A DNA stretch of 64,000 nt, from contig CAJUHP010000011.1 in NCBI GenBank assembly GCA_910586125.1, positions 27,826-91,825 of the forward strand. The letters run 5' to 3'. Made by a program: the position numbers and the translations under genes. How positions within the stretch are numbered: the stretch's first letter is position 1; each line of letters starts with the position of its first letter. The DNA is from an uncultured Lachnospiraceae bacterium (GTDB lineage Bacteria; Bacillota; Clostridia; Lachnospirales; Lachnospiraceae). The notes below the pieces were generated by a model. That model worked only from the letters and a program-made list of their open reading frames with translations, was not told the DNA's origin and made no database searches. Shown here in pieces: positions 8,668-16,282 of the stretch.

Positions 8668-9039
8668 ATGGCAAAGTTGACCACTGCTGAGTTTATCGAA
8701 GCGATTAAAGAGCTGAGCGTACTGGAACTGAATGAGCTGGTAAAGGCATGTGAGGAAGAGTTCGGCGTATCCGCCGCTGCTGGTGTGGTGGTAGCCGCTG
8801 CTGGTCCTGCTGCTGAGGCTGAGGAGAAGACCGAGTTTGACGTAGAGCTGACCGAGATCGGTTCCGAGAAGGTTAAGGTAATCAAGGCGGTTCGTGAGCT
8901 GACCGGCCTGGGCTTAAAGGAAGCAAAGGACGCTGTGGACGGCGCTCCGAAGGTTCTGAAGCAGGGCGTTTCCAAGGAAGAGGCCGAAGCAGCCAAGAAG
9001 GCTCTGGAGGACGTGGGAGCGAAGGTTACTCTGAAGTAA
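8668..9039 (+). CDS. rplL: 50S ribosomal protein L7/L12
   Basis: A 123-residue acidic protein: N-terminal dimerisation domain (LNELVKACEEEFGVSA), Ala-rich hinge near residues 36-50, and the C-terminal factor-binding domain with VKVIKAVRELTGLGLKEAKD. It recruits translational GTPases. The 97-base gap after rplJ contains only a small GCGC/GCGC hairpin and a GGAGGA ribosome site. rpoB, the usual next gene, is absent. Confidence 0.97.
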   Translation: MAKLTTAEFIEAIKELSVLELNELVKACEEEFGVSAAAGVVVAAAGPAAEAEEKTEFDVELTEIGSEKVKVIKAVRELTGLGLKEAKDAVDGAPKVLKQGVSKEEAEAAKKALEDVGAKVTLK

Positions 9040-9071
9040 TCCGATTTTTTGACAGGATAGGAATCGGAAAA

Positions 9072-9106
9072 GGCTGTTGTCTGACGCTTAGACAGCAGTC
9101 TTTTTT
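9072..9106 (+). terminator. Intrinsic terminator after rplL
   Basis: An 11-bp stem (9072-9082 with 9090-9100, including two G-U pairs), a seven-base loop and then TTTTTT. It closes the rplJL operon where rpoB would normally follow. Confidence 0.85.
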
Positions 9107-9203
9107 ATTTGTATGTGTTGCCGCTGAACGCGGAAAAATAAGAGGAAAGGCATTTGGGCATTCTGAGAAAGAGAGAACGCAGAAAAACAGGGGAAAACAT
9201 ACT

Positions 9204-10112
9204 ATGATACCATATCATTTTCAAAATTTAGCGCTGTTTCTGGAGACGGAAACAAAAGGGTTTTTGATGGATGAGCTGGCTGAGGGCGCCGAAAAGTGGA
9301 AGGGAATTTCACTGGATGAATTATTGAGCCGCTTTTTGCCGGAAATTATTGACGGAATTTTACGGCTGGCATTGGTTTTTGTTCTGTTCTGGGTGGGAAG
9401 ACGCGTGATTACATGGCTGGTGCGGCTCTGCGATAAAGCGCTGGAGAGGCAGAACGTGGAAGTGACTGTGCGCCGCTTCCTGCGGAACGTGCTGAAGGCT
9501 GTGGGATATACGATACTGGTTATGATCCTGCTGCAGCTTGTGGGGGTAGCTGTGACTTCTCTGGCGGCTGCCTTCGCCTCGGCCGGCGTGGCGGTCGGAC
9601 TGGCCCTGCAGGGAAGCCTGGCCAACTTTGCCGGGGGCATTCTCATTTTGGTTATGAAGCCTTTTGTGATCGGGGACTATATTGTGCAGGGGGAGAACGA
9701 GGGGACGGTGCGGGAGATCGGCCTGGTGTATACAAGGCTGCAGACGCCGGACAACCGCCGTGTTATGATTCCAAACGGCAAGCTGGCGGACAGCAGCCTG
9801 ATCAACGTGACGGCCAATCCCACCAGGCGCCTAGATCTGCTTGTGGGCGTCAGCTATCAGGCGGATATCCGGCTGGCAAAAGACATTCTGAAGCGGCTGG
9901 GCGAGTCGGACCCCGCCCGCTTAACAGAGCAGGAAGTCCTGGTGTTTGTCTCGGAGCTGGCGGACAGTTCCGTGAATCTGGGGCTGCGCCTGTGGGTGTC
10001 TACCGGGGATTACTGGGCGGCAAAATGGAGGCTGACCGAAGAAATTAAGTTGGAATTTGATCAGGCCGGCGTGGAAATTCCGTTTCAGCAGATGGATGTG
10101 CATATGCGGTAA
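9204..10112 (+). CDS. mscS: Small-conductance mechanosensitive channel (MscS family)
   Basis: About 302 residues. Hydrophobic segments lie near residues 50-75 and 95-120, and the pore-lining helix near 125-150 is Gly/Ala-rich (SAGVAVGLALQGSLANFAGG), as in MscS TM3. A beta domain follows (FVIGDYIVQGENEGTVREIGL, then TPDNRRVMIPNGKL) and a cytoplasmic C-terminal domain. The channel opens when membrane tension rises and releases solutes during hypo-osmotic shock. The start is uncertain: the ATG at 9267 is an alternative. It is placed between rplL and typA without an obvious functional link. Confidence 0.9.
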   Translation: MIPYHFQNLALFLETETKGFLMDELAEGAEKWKGISLDELLSRFLPEIIDGILRLALVFVLFWVGRRVITWLVRLCDKALERQNVEVTVRRFLRNVLKAVGYTILVMILLQLVGVAVTSLAAAFASAGVAVGLALQGSLANFAGGILILVMKPFVIGDYIVQGENEGTVREIGLVYTRLQTPDNRRVMIPNGKLADSSLINVTANPTRRLDLLVGVSYQADIRLAKDILKRLGESDPARLTEQEVLVFVSELADSSVNLGLRLWVSTGDYWAAKWRLTEEIKLEFDQAGVEIPFQQMDVHMR

Positions 10113-10134
10113 GCCGGTTTTTGTGTAAAAACCC

Positions 10135-10162
10135 TTGAAATCAGAAAAAAACGTGGTAGAAT
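10135..10162 (+). promoter_or_regulatory. typA promoter
   Basis: TTGAAA (10135-10140) and TAGAAT (10157-10162) with a 16-base spacer, about 110 bases before the typA start. Confidence 0.6.
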
Positions 10163-10272
10163 AGTACAGTCATATAAACACGGAACCACTGGCATAAACC
10201 GGCCGGCATTTTCTGCGGGCACGGGAAGGCTTGAGAGTTCGTGTAAACCGAACAGGATAAGAAGAGGGATCT

Positions 10273-12105
10273 ATGAGAACAAAACGGGAAGACGTAAGAA
10301 ATGTAGCCATAATCGCCCATGTCGATCACGGCAAGACAACGCTGGTGGACGAGCTGCTCAAACAGAGCGGCGTGTTCCGCGCAGGCCAGGAAGTGGCGGA
10401 GCGCGTGATGGACTCCGGTGATATCGAGAGAGAGCGCGGCATCACGATATTATCGAAGAATACGGCGGTGATGTATAAAAATACCAAGATCAATATTGTG
10501 GACACGCCGGGACATGCCGACTTTGGCGGCGAGGTGGAGCGCGTTTTAAAGATGGTGAACGGCGTGGTTCTTTTGGTGGACGCATTTGAGGGGGCCATGC
10601 CTCAGACAAAATTTGTGCTGCGTAAGGCCCTGGAGCTGGAACTGCCGGTGATCGTCTGTATCAATAAGATTGACCGCCCGGAGGCCAGACCGGCGGAGGT
10701 TGTGGACGAGGTTTTGGAGCTGTTTTTGGAGCTGGACGCGGGGGATGAACAGTTGGAGTGCCCTTTCATCTACGCTTCGGCCAAGGCTGGTTTCGCAAAG
10801 CGGAATCTGGAAGACGAGTCAAAGGATATGGCGCCTCTGTTTGAGACGATTCTCGACTATATTCCGGCTCCGCAGGGTGATCCGCAGGCGCCCACACAGA
10901 TGTTGATCAGCACGATCGACTACAATGAGTATGTGGGCCGGATCGGCGTGGGCAAAGTAGAAAACGGTGTGCTGCGGGTCAATCAGGAAGTGGCGCTCGT
11001 CAACCATCACGACCCGGACAAGCAGAAGAAAGTCAAGGTCAGCAAGCTGTACGAATTTGACGGTCTGAACAAGGTGGAAGTGACGGAGGCGGGGATCGGT
11101 TCGATTGTGGCGGTGTCCGGCATCGCGGATCTGCACATCGGTGATACGCTGTGCGCGCCGGAGAAACCGGAGCCGATTCCGTTCCAGAAGATCTCAGAGC
11201 CGACGATCGCGATGCATTTTCTGGTCAATGACAGCCCTTTTGCCGGACAGGAAGGGAAATATGTGACGTCCCGCCATCTCAGAGACCGGCTGTTTCGGGA
11301 GCTGAATACGGACGTCAGCCTGCGGGTGGAGGAGACGGAGAGCGCGGACTGCTTTAAAGTGTCGGGCCGCGGCGAGCTGCATCTGTCGGTGCTGATTGAA
11401 AACATGCGCCGGGAAGGCTATGAATTTGCGGTCAGCAAGGCCGAGGTGTTGTATAAGGAAGACGAGAAGGGACGCCGCCTGGAGCCGATGGAGCTGGTCT
11501 TTGTGGATGTGCCGGAGGAATTTTCCGGCAGCGTCATTCAGAAGCTGAGTCTGCGCAAGGGAGAACTGCAGGGAATGGGAACCGCAAACGGCGGCTATAC
11601 CCGGCTGGAATTTGCGATTCCGTCCCGCGGTCTGATTGGATACCGCGGCGAGTTTTTGACCGATACCAAAGGAAACGGCATCATGAACCAGGTGTTTGAC
11701 GGCTACGGCCTGTTTAAAGGGGAGATTTCGTACCGGAAAAACGGCTCGCTGATCGCCTTTGAGACAGGCGAGAGCGTGACATACGGCCTGTTTAACGCGC
11801 AGGAGAGAGGGACTTTGTTCATCGGTCCCGGCGAGAAGGTTTACGCGGGCATGGTGATCGGGGAAAACTGCAAAACCGACGATGTGGAGGTCAATGTCTG
11901 CAAGACCAAGCATCTGAGCAACACCCGCGCCTCCGGTTCGGACGATGCGCTGAAGCTGACGCCTCCCAGGGAGATGAGCCTGGAGCAGTCCCTGGAATTT
12001 ATCGACACGGACGAGCTTCTGGAGGTGACGCCTGTGAAACTGCGGATTCGCAAGCGGATTCTGGATTCCAAGCTTCGCAAGCGGAGCGGATTTAACAAAC
12101 AATAG
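10273..12105 (+). CDS. typA: Translational GTPase TypA/BipA
   Basis: A 610-residue protein, full length for the family. The G domain has IAHVDHGKTT (G1), RGITI (G2), VDTPGHADFGGEVER (G3) and NKID (G4). EF-G-like domains follow, and the C-terminal domain specific to BipA contains SRGLIGYRGEFLTDTKGNG and, near the end, the KLTPPREMSLEQSLEFI region. BipA binds the ribosome and assists 50S assembly, especially at low temperature or under stress. It has its own promoter and ends at a strong hairpin. Confidence 0.97.
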   Translation: MRTKREDVRNVAIIAHVDHGKTTLVDELLKQSGVFRAGQEVAERVMDSGDIERERGITILSKNTAVMYKNTKINIVDTPGHADFGGEVERVLKMVNGVVLLVDAFEGAMPQTKFVLRKALELELPVIVCINKIDRPEARPAEVVDEVLELFLELDAGDEQLECPFIYASAKAGFAKRNLEDESKDMAPLFETILDYIPAPQGDPQAPTQMLISTIDYNEYVGRIGVGKVENGVLRVNQEVALVNHHDPDKQKKVKVSKLYEFDGLNKVEVTEAGIGSIVAVSGIADLHIGDTLCAPEKPEPIPFQKISEPTIAMHFLVNDSPFAGQEGKYVTSRHLRDRLFRELNTDVSLRVEETESADCFKVSGRGELHLSVLIENMRREGYEFAVSKAEVLYKEDEKGRRLEPMELVFVDVPEEFSGSVIQKLSLRKGELQGMGTANGGYTRLEFAIPSRGLIGYRGEFLTDTKGNGIMNQVFDGYGLFKGEISYRKNGSLIAFETGESVTYGLFNAQERGTLFIGPGEKVYAGMVIGENCKTDDVEVNVCKTKHLSNTRASGSDDALKLTPPREMSLEQSLEFIDTDELLEVTPVKLRIRKRILDSKLRKRSGFNKQ

Positions 12106-12116
12106 AGGACAGAAAC

Positions 12117-12157
12117 AGCCCCGCCGGATGACTGCCTTTGGCATATCCGGCGGGGCT
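12117..12157. terminator. Bidirectional hairpin between typA and argG
   Basis: A perfect 13-bp GC-rich stem (12117-12129 with 12145-12157) lies between the ends of the convergent genes typA and argG. The flanking T-rich stretches are short on both strands, so it may serve both genes imperfectly. Confidence 0.7.
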
Positions 12158-12175
12158 GAAACAATTTTGAAGTAC

Positions 12176-13402
12176 TTATTCGCAGCTCTCCCCATTTTCG
12201 GCCAGCTTCATGGCCCGAACGGTAAGCGGCAGTCCAAAGAGCGTGATAAAACCGCTCGCGTCGTGGTGATCGTACAGCTCGCCGGTGGTAAAGGAGGCCA
12301 GAGATTCGCTGTACAGGCTGTAGGGGGACGTGGTTCCCGCCTTGAGGATATTTCCCTTATAGAGCTTCAGCTTGACCTCTCCGGTCACATATTTCTGCGT
12401 GCTCTCCACAAAAGCCTGCACGGCTTCCCGCAGAGGGGTGAACCATTTTCCTTCATAGACGATCTGCGCAAACCGGTTGCCCAGATCCTTTTTCACATCC
12501 ATCGTGGCGCGGTCTAAAACCAGCTCCTCCAGCGCATCGTGCGCTTCCATCAAAATGGTTCCGCCCGGCGTCTCATAAACGCCGCGGGACTTCATGCCCA
12601 CCACGCGGTTTTCCACAATATCAACGATACCGATGCCGTGTTTGCCTCCCAGCGCGTTGAGTTTTTCGATAATCTCGGAAACCTTCATGGGCTGGCCGTT
12701 TAAGGCGGTGGGAACGCCGCGTTCAAAGGTGAGAGAGAGACTCTCCGCCTCGTCGGGCGCTTTCTGGGGCGTCACGCCCAGAACCAGCAGATGATCGTAA
12801 TCGGGCTCGTTGGCCGGGTCCTCCAGTTCCAGTCCCTCATGGCTGATATGCCAGAGGTTGCGGTCGCGGCTGTAGCTGTTGTCGGCGGAGAAGGGCAGGT
12901 GAATGCCGTGCGCCTGGCAGTATGCGATTTCGTCCTCGCGGGACTGCATGGTCCAGAGATCGGTCATGCGCCAGGGAGCGATGATCTTTAGATCGGGCGC
13001 CAGGGCCTTGATGCCAAGCTCAAAGCGGATCTGGTCATTGCCCTTGCCGGTCGCGCCGTGGCAGATGGCGGTGGCGTTCTCGCGCCGGGCGACTTCCACC
13101 AGTTTTTTGGCGATGGCGGGACGGGCCATGGAGGTGCCAAGCAAATATTTATTTTCATAAACGGCTCCCGCCTGGACGCAGGGTATGATATAATGGTCGC
13201 AGAAGTCGTCGATGATATTTTCGATATACAGTTTGGAAGCGCCGGAGAGTTTGGCTCTCTCGTCCAGGCCGTCCAGCTCGTTGCCCTGGCCGCAGTCGAT
13301 ACAGCAGCAGACAACTTCGTAGTCAAAGTGTTCCTTCAGCCAGGGAATGATGGCGGTGGTGTCCAGGCCTCCGGAATAGGCCAATATTACTTTCTCTTTC
13401 AT
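12176..13402 (-). CDS. argG: Argininosuccinate synthase
   Basis: A 408-residue protein of normal length. It starts MKEKVILAYSGGLDTTAI, with the ATP pyrophosphatase P-loop SGGLDTT, and contains the family motifs ICHGATGKGNDQIRFE and YSRDRNLWHISHEG. It joins citrulline and aspartate, using ATP, in arginine biosynthesis. The frame is open further upstream, but AGGAGG (13411-13416 on this strand) selects the start at 13402. argH is not adjacent in this window. Confidence 0.96.
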   Translation of the reverse strand: MKEKVILAYSGGLDTTAIIPWLKEHFDYEVVCCCIDCGQGNELDGLDERAKLSGASKLYIENIIDDFCDHYIIPCVQAGAVYENKYLLGTSMARPAIAKKLVEVARRENATAICHGATGKGNDQIRFELGIKALAPDLKIIAPWRMTDLWTMQSREDEIAYCQAHGIHLPFSADNSYSRDRNLWHISHEGLELEDPANEPDYDHLLVLGVTPQKAPDEAESLSLTFERGVPTALNGQPMKVSEIIEKLNALGGKHGIGIVDIVENRVVGMKSRGVYETPGGTILMEAHDALEELVLDRATMDVKKDLGNRFAQIVYEGKWFTPLREAVQAFVESTQKYVTGEVKLKLYKGNILKAGTTSPYSLYSESLASFTTGELYDHHDASGFITLFGLPLTVRAMKLAENGESCE

Positions 13403-13433
13403 AATCGTATCCTCCTGAGATTCGCTGCTCATA

Positions 13434-13462
13434 AATATACACCTATTTTCCGGGAAAATCAA
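13434..13462 (-). promoter_or_regulatory. argG promoter
   Basis: On the minus strand, TTGATT (13457-13462) and TATATT (13434-13439) are separated by 17 bases. Two copies of ATGAATAAA lie just upstream of it (13470 and 13501). They resemble half-sites of the ArgR box (TGAAT...ATTCA), but neither is a full palindrome, so arginine control is only a possibility. Confidence 0.55.
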
Positions 13463-13563
13463 GGGTAAAATGAATAAAAAAAGAGATTTGGCGATAATAG
13501 ATGAATAAATATAAGAAACAGAAGCGTTGCTGTGCGAAATGGCGGGTGCGGGAAGGAGAGAGA

Positions 13564-14163
13564 ATGCGGGATTTCTGGGACTGGCGGTTTCACCGGAAAG
13601 AAAGACTGACGGAGGTTGATCGGGCGGCATACTCCCAGGACGGATATCTGGTCAATCAGGGGAAACTGACAAGGAACAGCTATGGGAGCAGGAGCAGCCG
13701 GGAAAACGGGTGCGGCTGGATCGCCTGCTACAATTTTTTAAAAGCGATGGGGAGAGAACAGCCGCCGCAGGAAGTTGCCGGGCATATGGAACATATGCTG
13801 TTATGGGGCGGGCGCGTCGGAAGCCATCCGCTGGCGGTATGGTGGTATCTGCACCGGCAGGGATACCGTTTTTTTGCGGCTTTCACCTGCGCGGGCTGGG
13901 AGCGGGCGCTGGCGCGCAGAAAGGCTGGGCCGGCCGGCATCGTAGCGTACTGGCACGGCAGAGGAGCGCATTTTGCGGCGTTTGTGAGGGAGAGAGAAAA
14001 AACAGAGGAGAACAAAGAAGAGAATCAGGCCGGCGGGCAGGAGGAGCTGCGTTTCCTGAATGCCGTGTACGGCGCAGAAAATCACAGGCTTTCGGCCAGA
14101 GCGTTTTACAAAAAATATGTGAGGTTTCCGCTCATTTTCGTTCTGACAGAGCGCGGGACCTAA
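13564..14163 (+). CDS. C39-like papain-fold cysteine protease-like protein
   Basis: About 199 residues with no signal peptide. A candidate papain-like triad is visible: Cys50 in NGCGW, His136 in GAHFAAF and Asn166 in RFLNAVYG, in the order and spacing seen in C39/C70-like bacterial proteins. A basic, Glu-rich insert separates the His and Asn. An upstream ATG at 13501 is in frame but overlaps the argG control region; GGAAGGAG at 13551-13558 supports 13564. The substrate is unknown, and such cytoplasmic proteins are often annotated only as hypothetical. It reads divergently from argG and ends just before the glutamine synthetase promoter. Confidence 0.6.
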   Translation: MRDFWDWRFHRKERLTEVDRAAYSQDGYLVNQGKLTRNSYGSRSSRENGCGWIACYNFLKAMGREQPPQEVAGHMEHMLLWGGRVGSHPLAVWWYLHRQGYRFFAAFTCAGWERALARRKAGPAGIVAYWHGRGAHFAAFVREREKTEENKEENQAGGQEELRFLNAVYGAENHRLSARAFYKKYVRFPLIFVLTERGT

Positions 14164-14173
14164 AAATACAGCC

Positions 14174-14202
14174 TTGCAATCCCTCAGCCTTTTATGTATA
14201 AT
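14174..14202 (+). promoter_or_regulatory. Promoter of the glutamine-synthetase-like/ANTAR pair
   Basis: TTGCAA (14174-14179) and a consensus TATAAT (14197-14202) with a 17-base spacer. The mRNA would carry a leader of about 110 bases. That leader contains GATG-A-TGCG (14237-14245), able to pair with CGCACATC (14264-14271), and a run of six T at about 14285, but no clear terminator stem and no clear pair of ANTAR-type hexaloop hairpins. Confidence 0.7.
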
Positions 14203-14318
14203 TTCTCATAGAAATCCAAGGAGAAAGCGGATTCGGAGATGATGCGCAGCAGAAACAGCCGGGACGCACATCTTGCGGAAGGCAGTTTTTTGGTTGCACC
14301 CAGAGAGGAGAGAGCGGG

Positions 14319-15647
14319 ATGGCAAAATATACGAGAGAAGACATTATTCGTATGACAGAGGAGGAGGATGTGGAGTTTATCCGCCTGCAGTTTACGGATA
14401 TGTTCGGCATGCTGAAAAATGTGGCAGTTACCTCCAGCCAGCTACTCAAGGCATTGGGACATGAATGTACGTTTGACGGCGCTGCCATTGAGGGACTCAG
14501 CGGAGATTCCCGCTGCGATATGACGCTGCATCCGGATCTGGATACCTTTGAGATTTTTCCGTGGCGTCCGCAGCAGGGAAAGGTGGCGCGTCTGATCTGC
14601 GATATCTATGACGCGGACGGCAGGCCGGCGGGCGGAGACTGCAGGGGCGTTCTTCGCCGGGTGTGCCGGCAGGCGCAGGAGCAGGGATATTGTTTCAGCC
14701 TGAAGCCAGCCTGCGAATTTTTTCTGTTTCAGGTGGATGATCAGGGGCTGCCGACGACGATTACTCATGAGAGAGCCGGGTATTTTGACGTGGCGCCCAA
14801 TGACTTTGCGGAGAATGTCCGCCGGGATATCGTTTTGAACCTGGAGGAGATGGGCTTTGAGATCGAGGCGTCGCATCATGAGATTGCCGCGGGACAGCAT
14901 GCGATTGATTTTGCCCCCTCTGATGCGCTGACAGCGGCGGATCGTCTGATGACGTTTAAGCTGGCAACCAAATCCATTGCAAAACGCCATGGGCTGTACG
15001 CCACCTTTATGCCCAAGCCCAAGAGAGACGAGTACGGTTCGGGAATGCATCTGCTTGTTTCGCTGACCGGGAAGGACGGGCAGGATTTATTTGGCGATCG
15101 GGACGGCGGACTCACGGGAGCGGCCTACTCTTTCATCGCAGGGGTTCTTGCGCATATGCCGGGGATGACGGCTGTTTTCAATCCGCTGGTAAATTCCTAC
15201 AAGCGGTTTGTGCCGGGGTATGAGGCGCCCGTGACCATAAGCTGGTCCGCAACATTCCGGGATTCTCTGATCGGGATTTCCCGCCCCCAAAGCGGTCCGG
15301 TCCGGATCGAGCTGCGTTCGCCGGACGGCACAGCCAACCCATATTTGGCCTTTGCGCTGGTGCTGGCCGCCGGCCTCTCTGGGATTTGCCGTAAACTTCC
15401 GGCTCCAAAGCCGCTGGCGCAGAGTCTGGCCGGGATGGACCGGGCGGAGCTGTCAGAACTGAAACTGGAACAGTTGCCGATGAGCCTGGGCGAAGCGGTA
15501 AAAGCCATGGAACAGGACGAACTGGTAAAGGAAGTTCTGGGAGAACAGATTGCAAAAACCTACATCAAAACAAAACAAAGAGAGTGGAATGTCTATAATG
15601 CTCAGGTGACGCAGTGGGAGCTGGAACAATATTTAAACCGATACTGA
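14319..15647 (+). CDS. glnA: Divergent type I glutamine synthetase (possible pseudoenzyme)
   Basis: A 442-residue protein aligning along its length with GSI-alpha enzymes: FDGAAIEGL near 53, HHE 186-188, GSGMH 240-244, NSYKRFVPGYEAP near 287-299 and RIELRSPDGTANPYL near 329-343. Canonical GS would make glutamine from glutamate, ammonia and ATP. Several key positions are changed. The n2-metal glutamate of the GPE-x-E-FF motif is Ala131 (KPACEFF). The n1-metal glutamate of GQ-x-E is Ala195 (GQHAIDF). The arginine of the LIRIP motif is Gly319 (LIGIS). The SS of FDGSSIEG is AA. Glu133, Glu188, His244, Arg314 and Glu331 remain. It may be inactive or have a changed reaction. An ANTAR regulator follows after 34 bases. 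Confidence 0.85.
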   Translation: MAKYTREDIIRMTEEEDVEFIRLQFTDMFGMLKNVAVTSSQLLKALGHECTFDGAAIEGLSGDSRCDMTLHPDLDTFEIFPWRPQQGKVARLICDIYDADGRPAGGDCRGVLRRVCRQAQEQGYCFSLKPACEFFLFQVDDQGLPTTITHERAGYFDVAPNDFAENVRRDIVLNLEEMGFEIEASHHEIAAGQHAIDFAPSDALTAADRLMTFKLATKSIAKRHGLYATFMPKPKRDEYGSGMHLLVSLTGKDGQDLFGDRDGGLTGAAYSFIAGVLAHMPGMTAVFNPLVNSYKRFVPGYEAPVTISWSATFRDSLIGISRPQSGPVRIELRSPDGTANPYLAFALVLAAGLSGICRKLPAPKPLAQSLAGMDRAELSELKLEQLPMSLGEAVKAMEQDELVKEVLGEQIAKTYIKTKQREWNVYNAQVTQWELEQYLNRY

Positions 15648-15681
15648 AAACGCCGCCTGTTTCCAATCCGGGAAAAACGAT

Positions 15682-16224
15682 ATGGTCAATTTGATAGTAA
15701 CGTTCGCAAAGATCGAAGACGCCAGAAATATCAAGAATGTGCTGATACGAAACGGATTTGGGGCGGCCGTCGTCTGCACCACAGGAGCGCAGGCGGTGAA
15801 TCACGCCGAGAGCCTGGAAACGGGCGTTGTAATCTGCGGCTGGCGTTTTCCGGATATGACGGCGGGCCGGTTAAAGGAGCTGCTTCCAAGCGGTTTTGAT
15901 ATGCTGCTTGTGGCGTCGCCGGCTCACCGGCAAGAGCGCCGGAACGATATTGTCTTTGTGGGGATGCCGCTCAAGGTTCAGGATCTGGTCCATACGCTCG
16001 CCATGATCTGCCAGGCGCAGGAAGCACGCCGCCGAAAAAAGAGGGAGACCGGCCGGGTGCGCAGCGAACAGGATCGGAATCAGATCCGCAATGCCAAGCG
16101 GCTTTTGATGGAGCGAAACGGCATGACAGAGGAAGAGGCTCACCGCTATCTCCAAAAATGCAGTATGGAGAGCGGAACGAATATGGTGGAAACGGCTCAG
16201 ATGATTATCTCACTTTTATTTTAA
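15682..16224 (+). CDS. ANTAR-domain antiterminator with degenerate receiver domain
   Basis: A 180-residue protein. Residues 1-110 have the shape of a response-regulator receiver, but the phospho-acceptor aspartate is replaced (ICGWRFPDM, Gly53 at the expected place) and the usual acidic pair after strand 1 is missing, so phosphorylation is unlikely. Residues 125-178 are an ANTAR RNA-binding domain (AKRLLMERNGMTEEEAHRYLQKCSM and a C-terminal ETAQMII helix). ANTAR proteins bind paired hairpins in nascent RNA and prevent termination. Its position directly after a glutamine-synthetase-like gene, as seen in other Clostridia, suggests a nitrogen signal, perhaps passed by protein contact rather than by a kinase. 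Confidence 0.85.
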   Translation: MVNLIVTFAKIEDARNIKNVLIRNGFGAAVVCTTGAQAVNHAESLETGVVICGWRFPDMTAGRLKELLPSGFDMLLVASPAHRQERRNDIVFVGMPLKVQDLVHTLAMICQAQEARRRKKRETGRVRSEQDRNQIRNAKRLLMERNGMTEEEAHRYLQKCSMESGTNMVETAQMIISLLF

Positions 16225-16282
16225 TGTTCTTGAAATCCATTTCTATGATTCAGACTTGTCTTTTGGAAGAGAGGAATCTTTT

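Noticed and set aside
13501..13563. Upstream start of the C39-like gene
   Set aside because: It overlaps the argG control region and lacks a ribosome site, while GGAAGGAG precedes 13564.
12176..13630. Longer argG start at 13630
   Set aside because: It would add 76 residues unlike the family; AGGAGG and the conserved MKEKVILAYSGG start place the gene at 13402.
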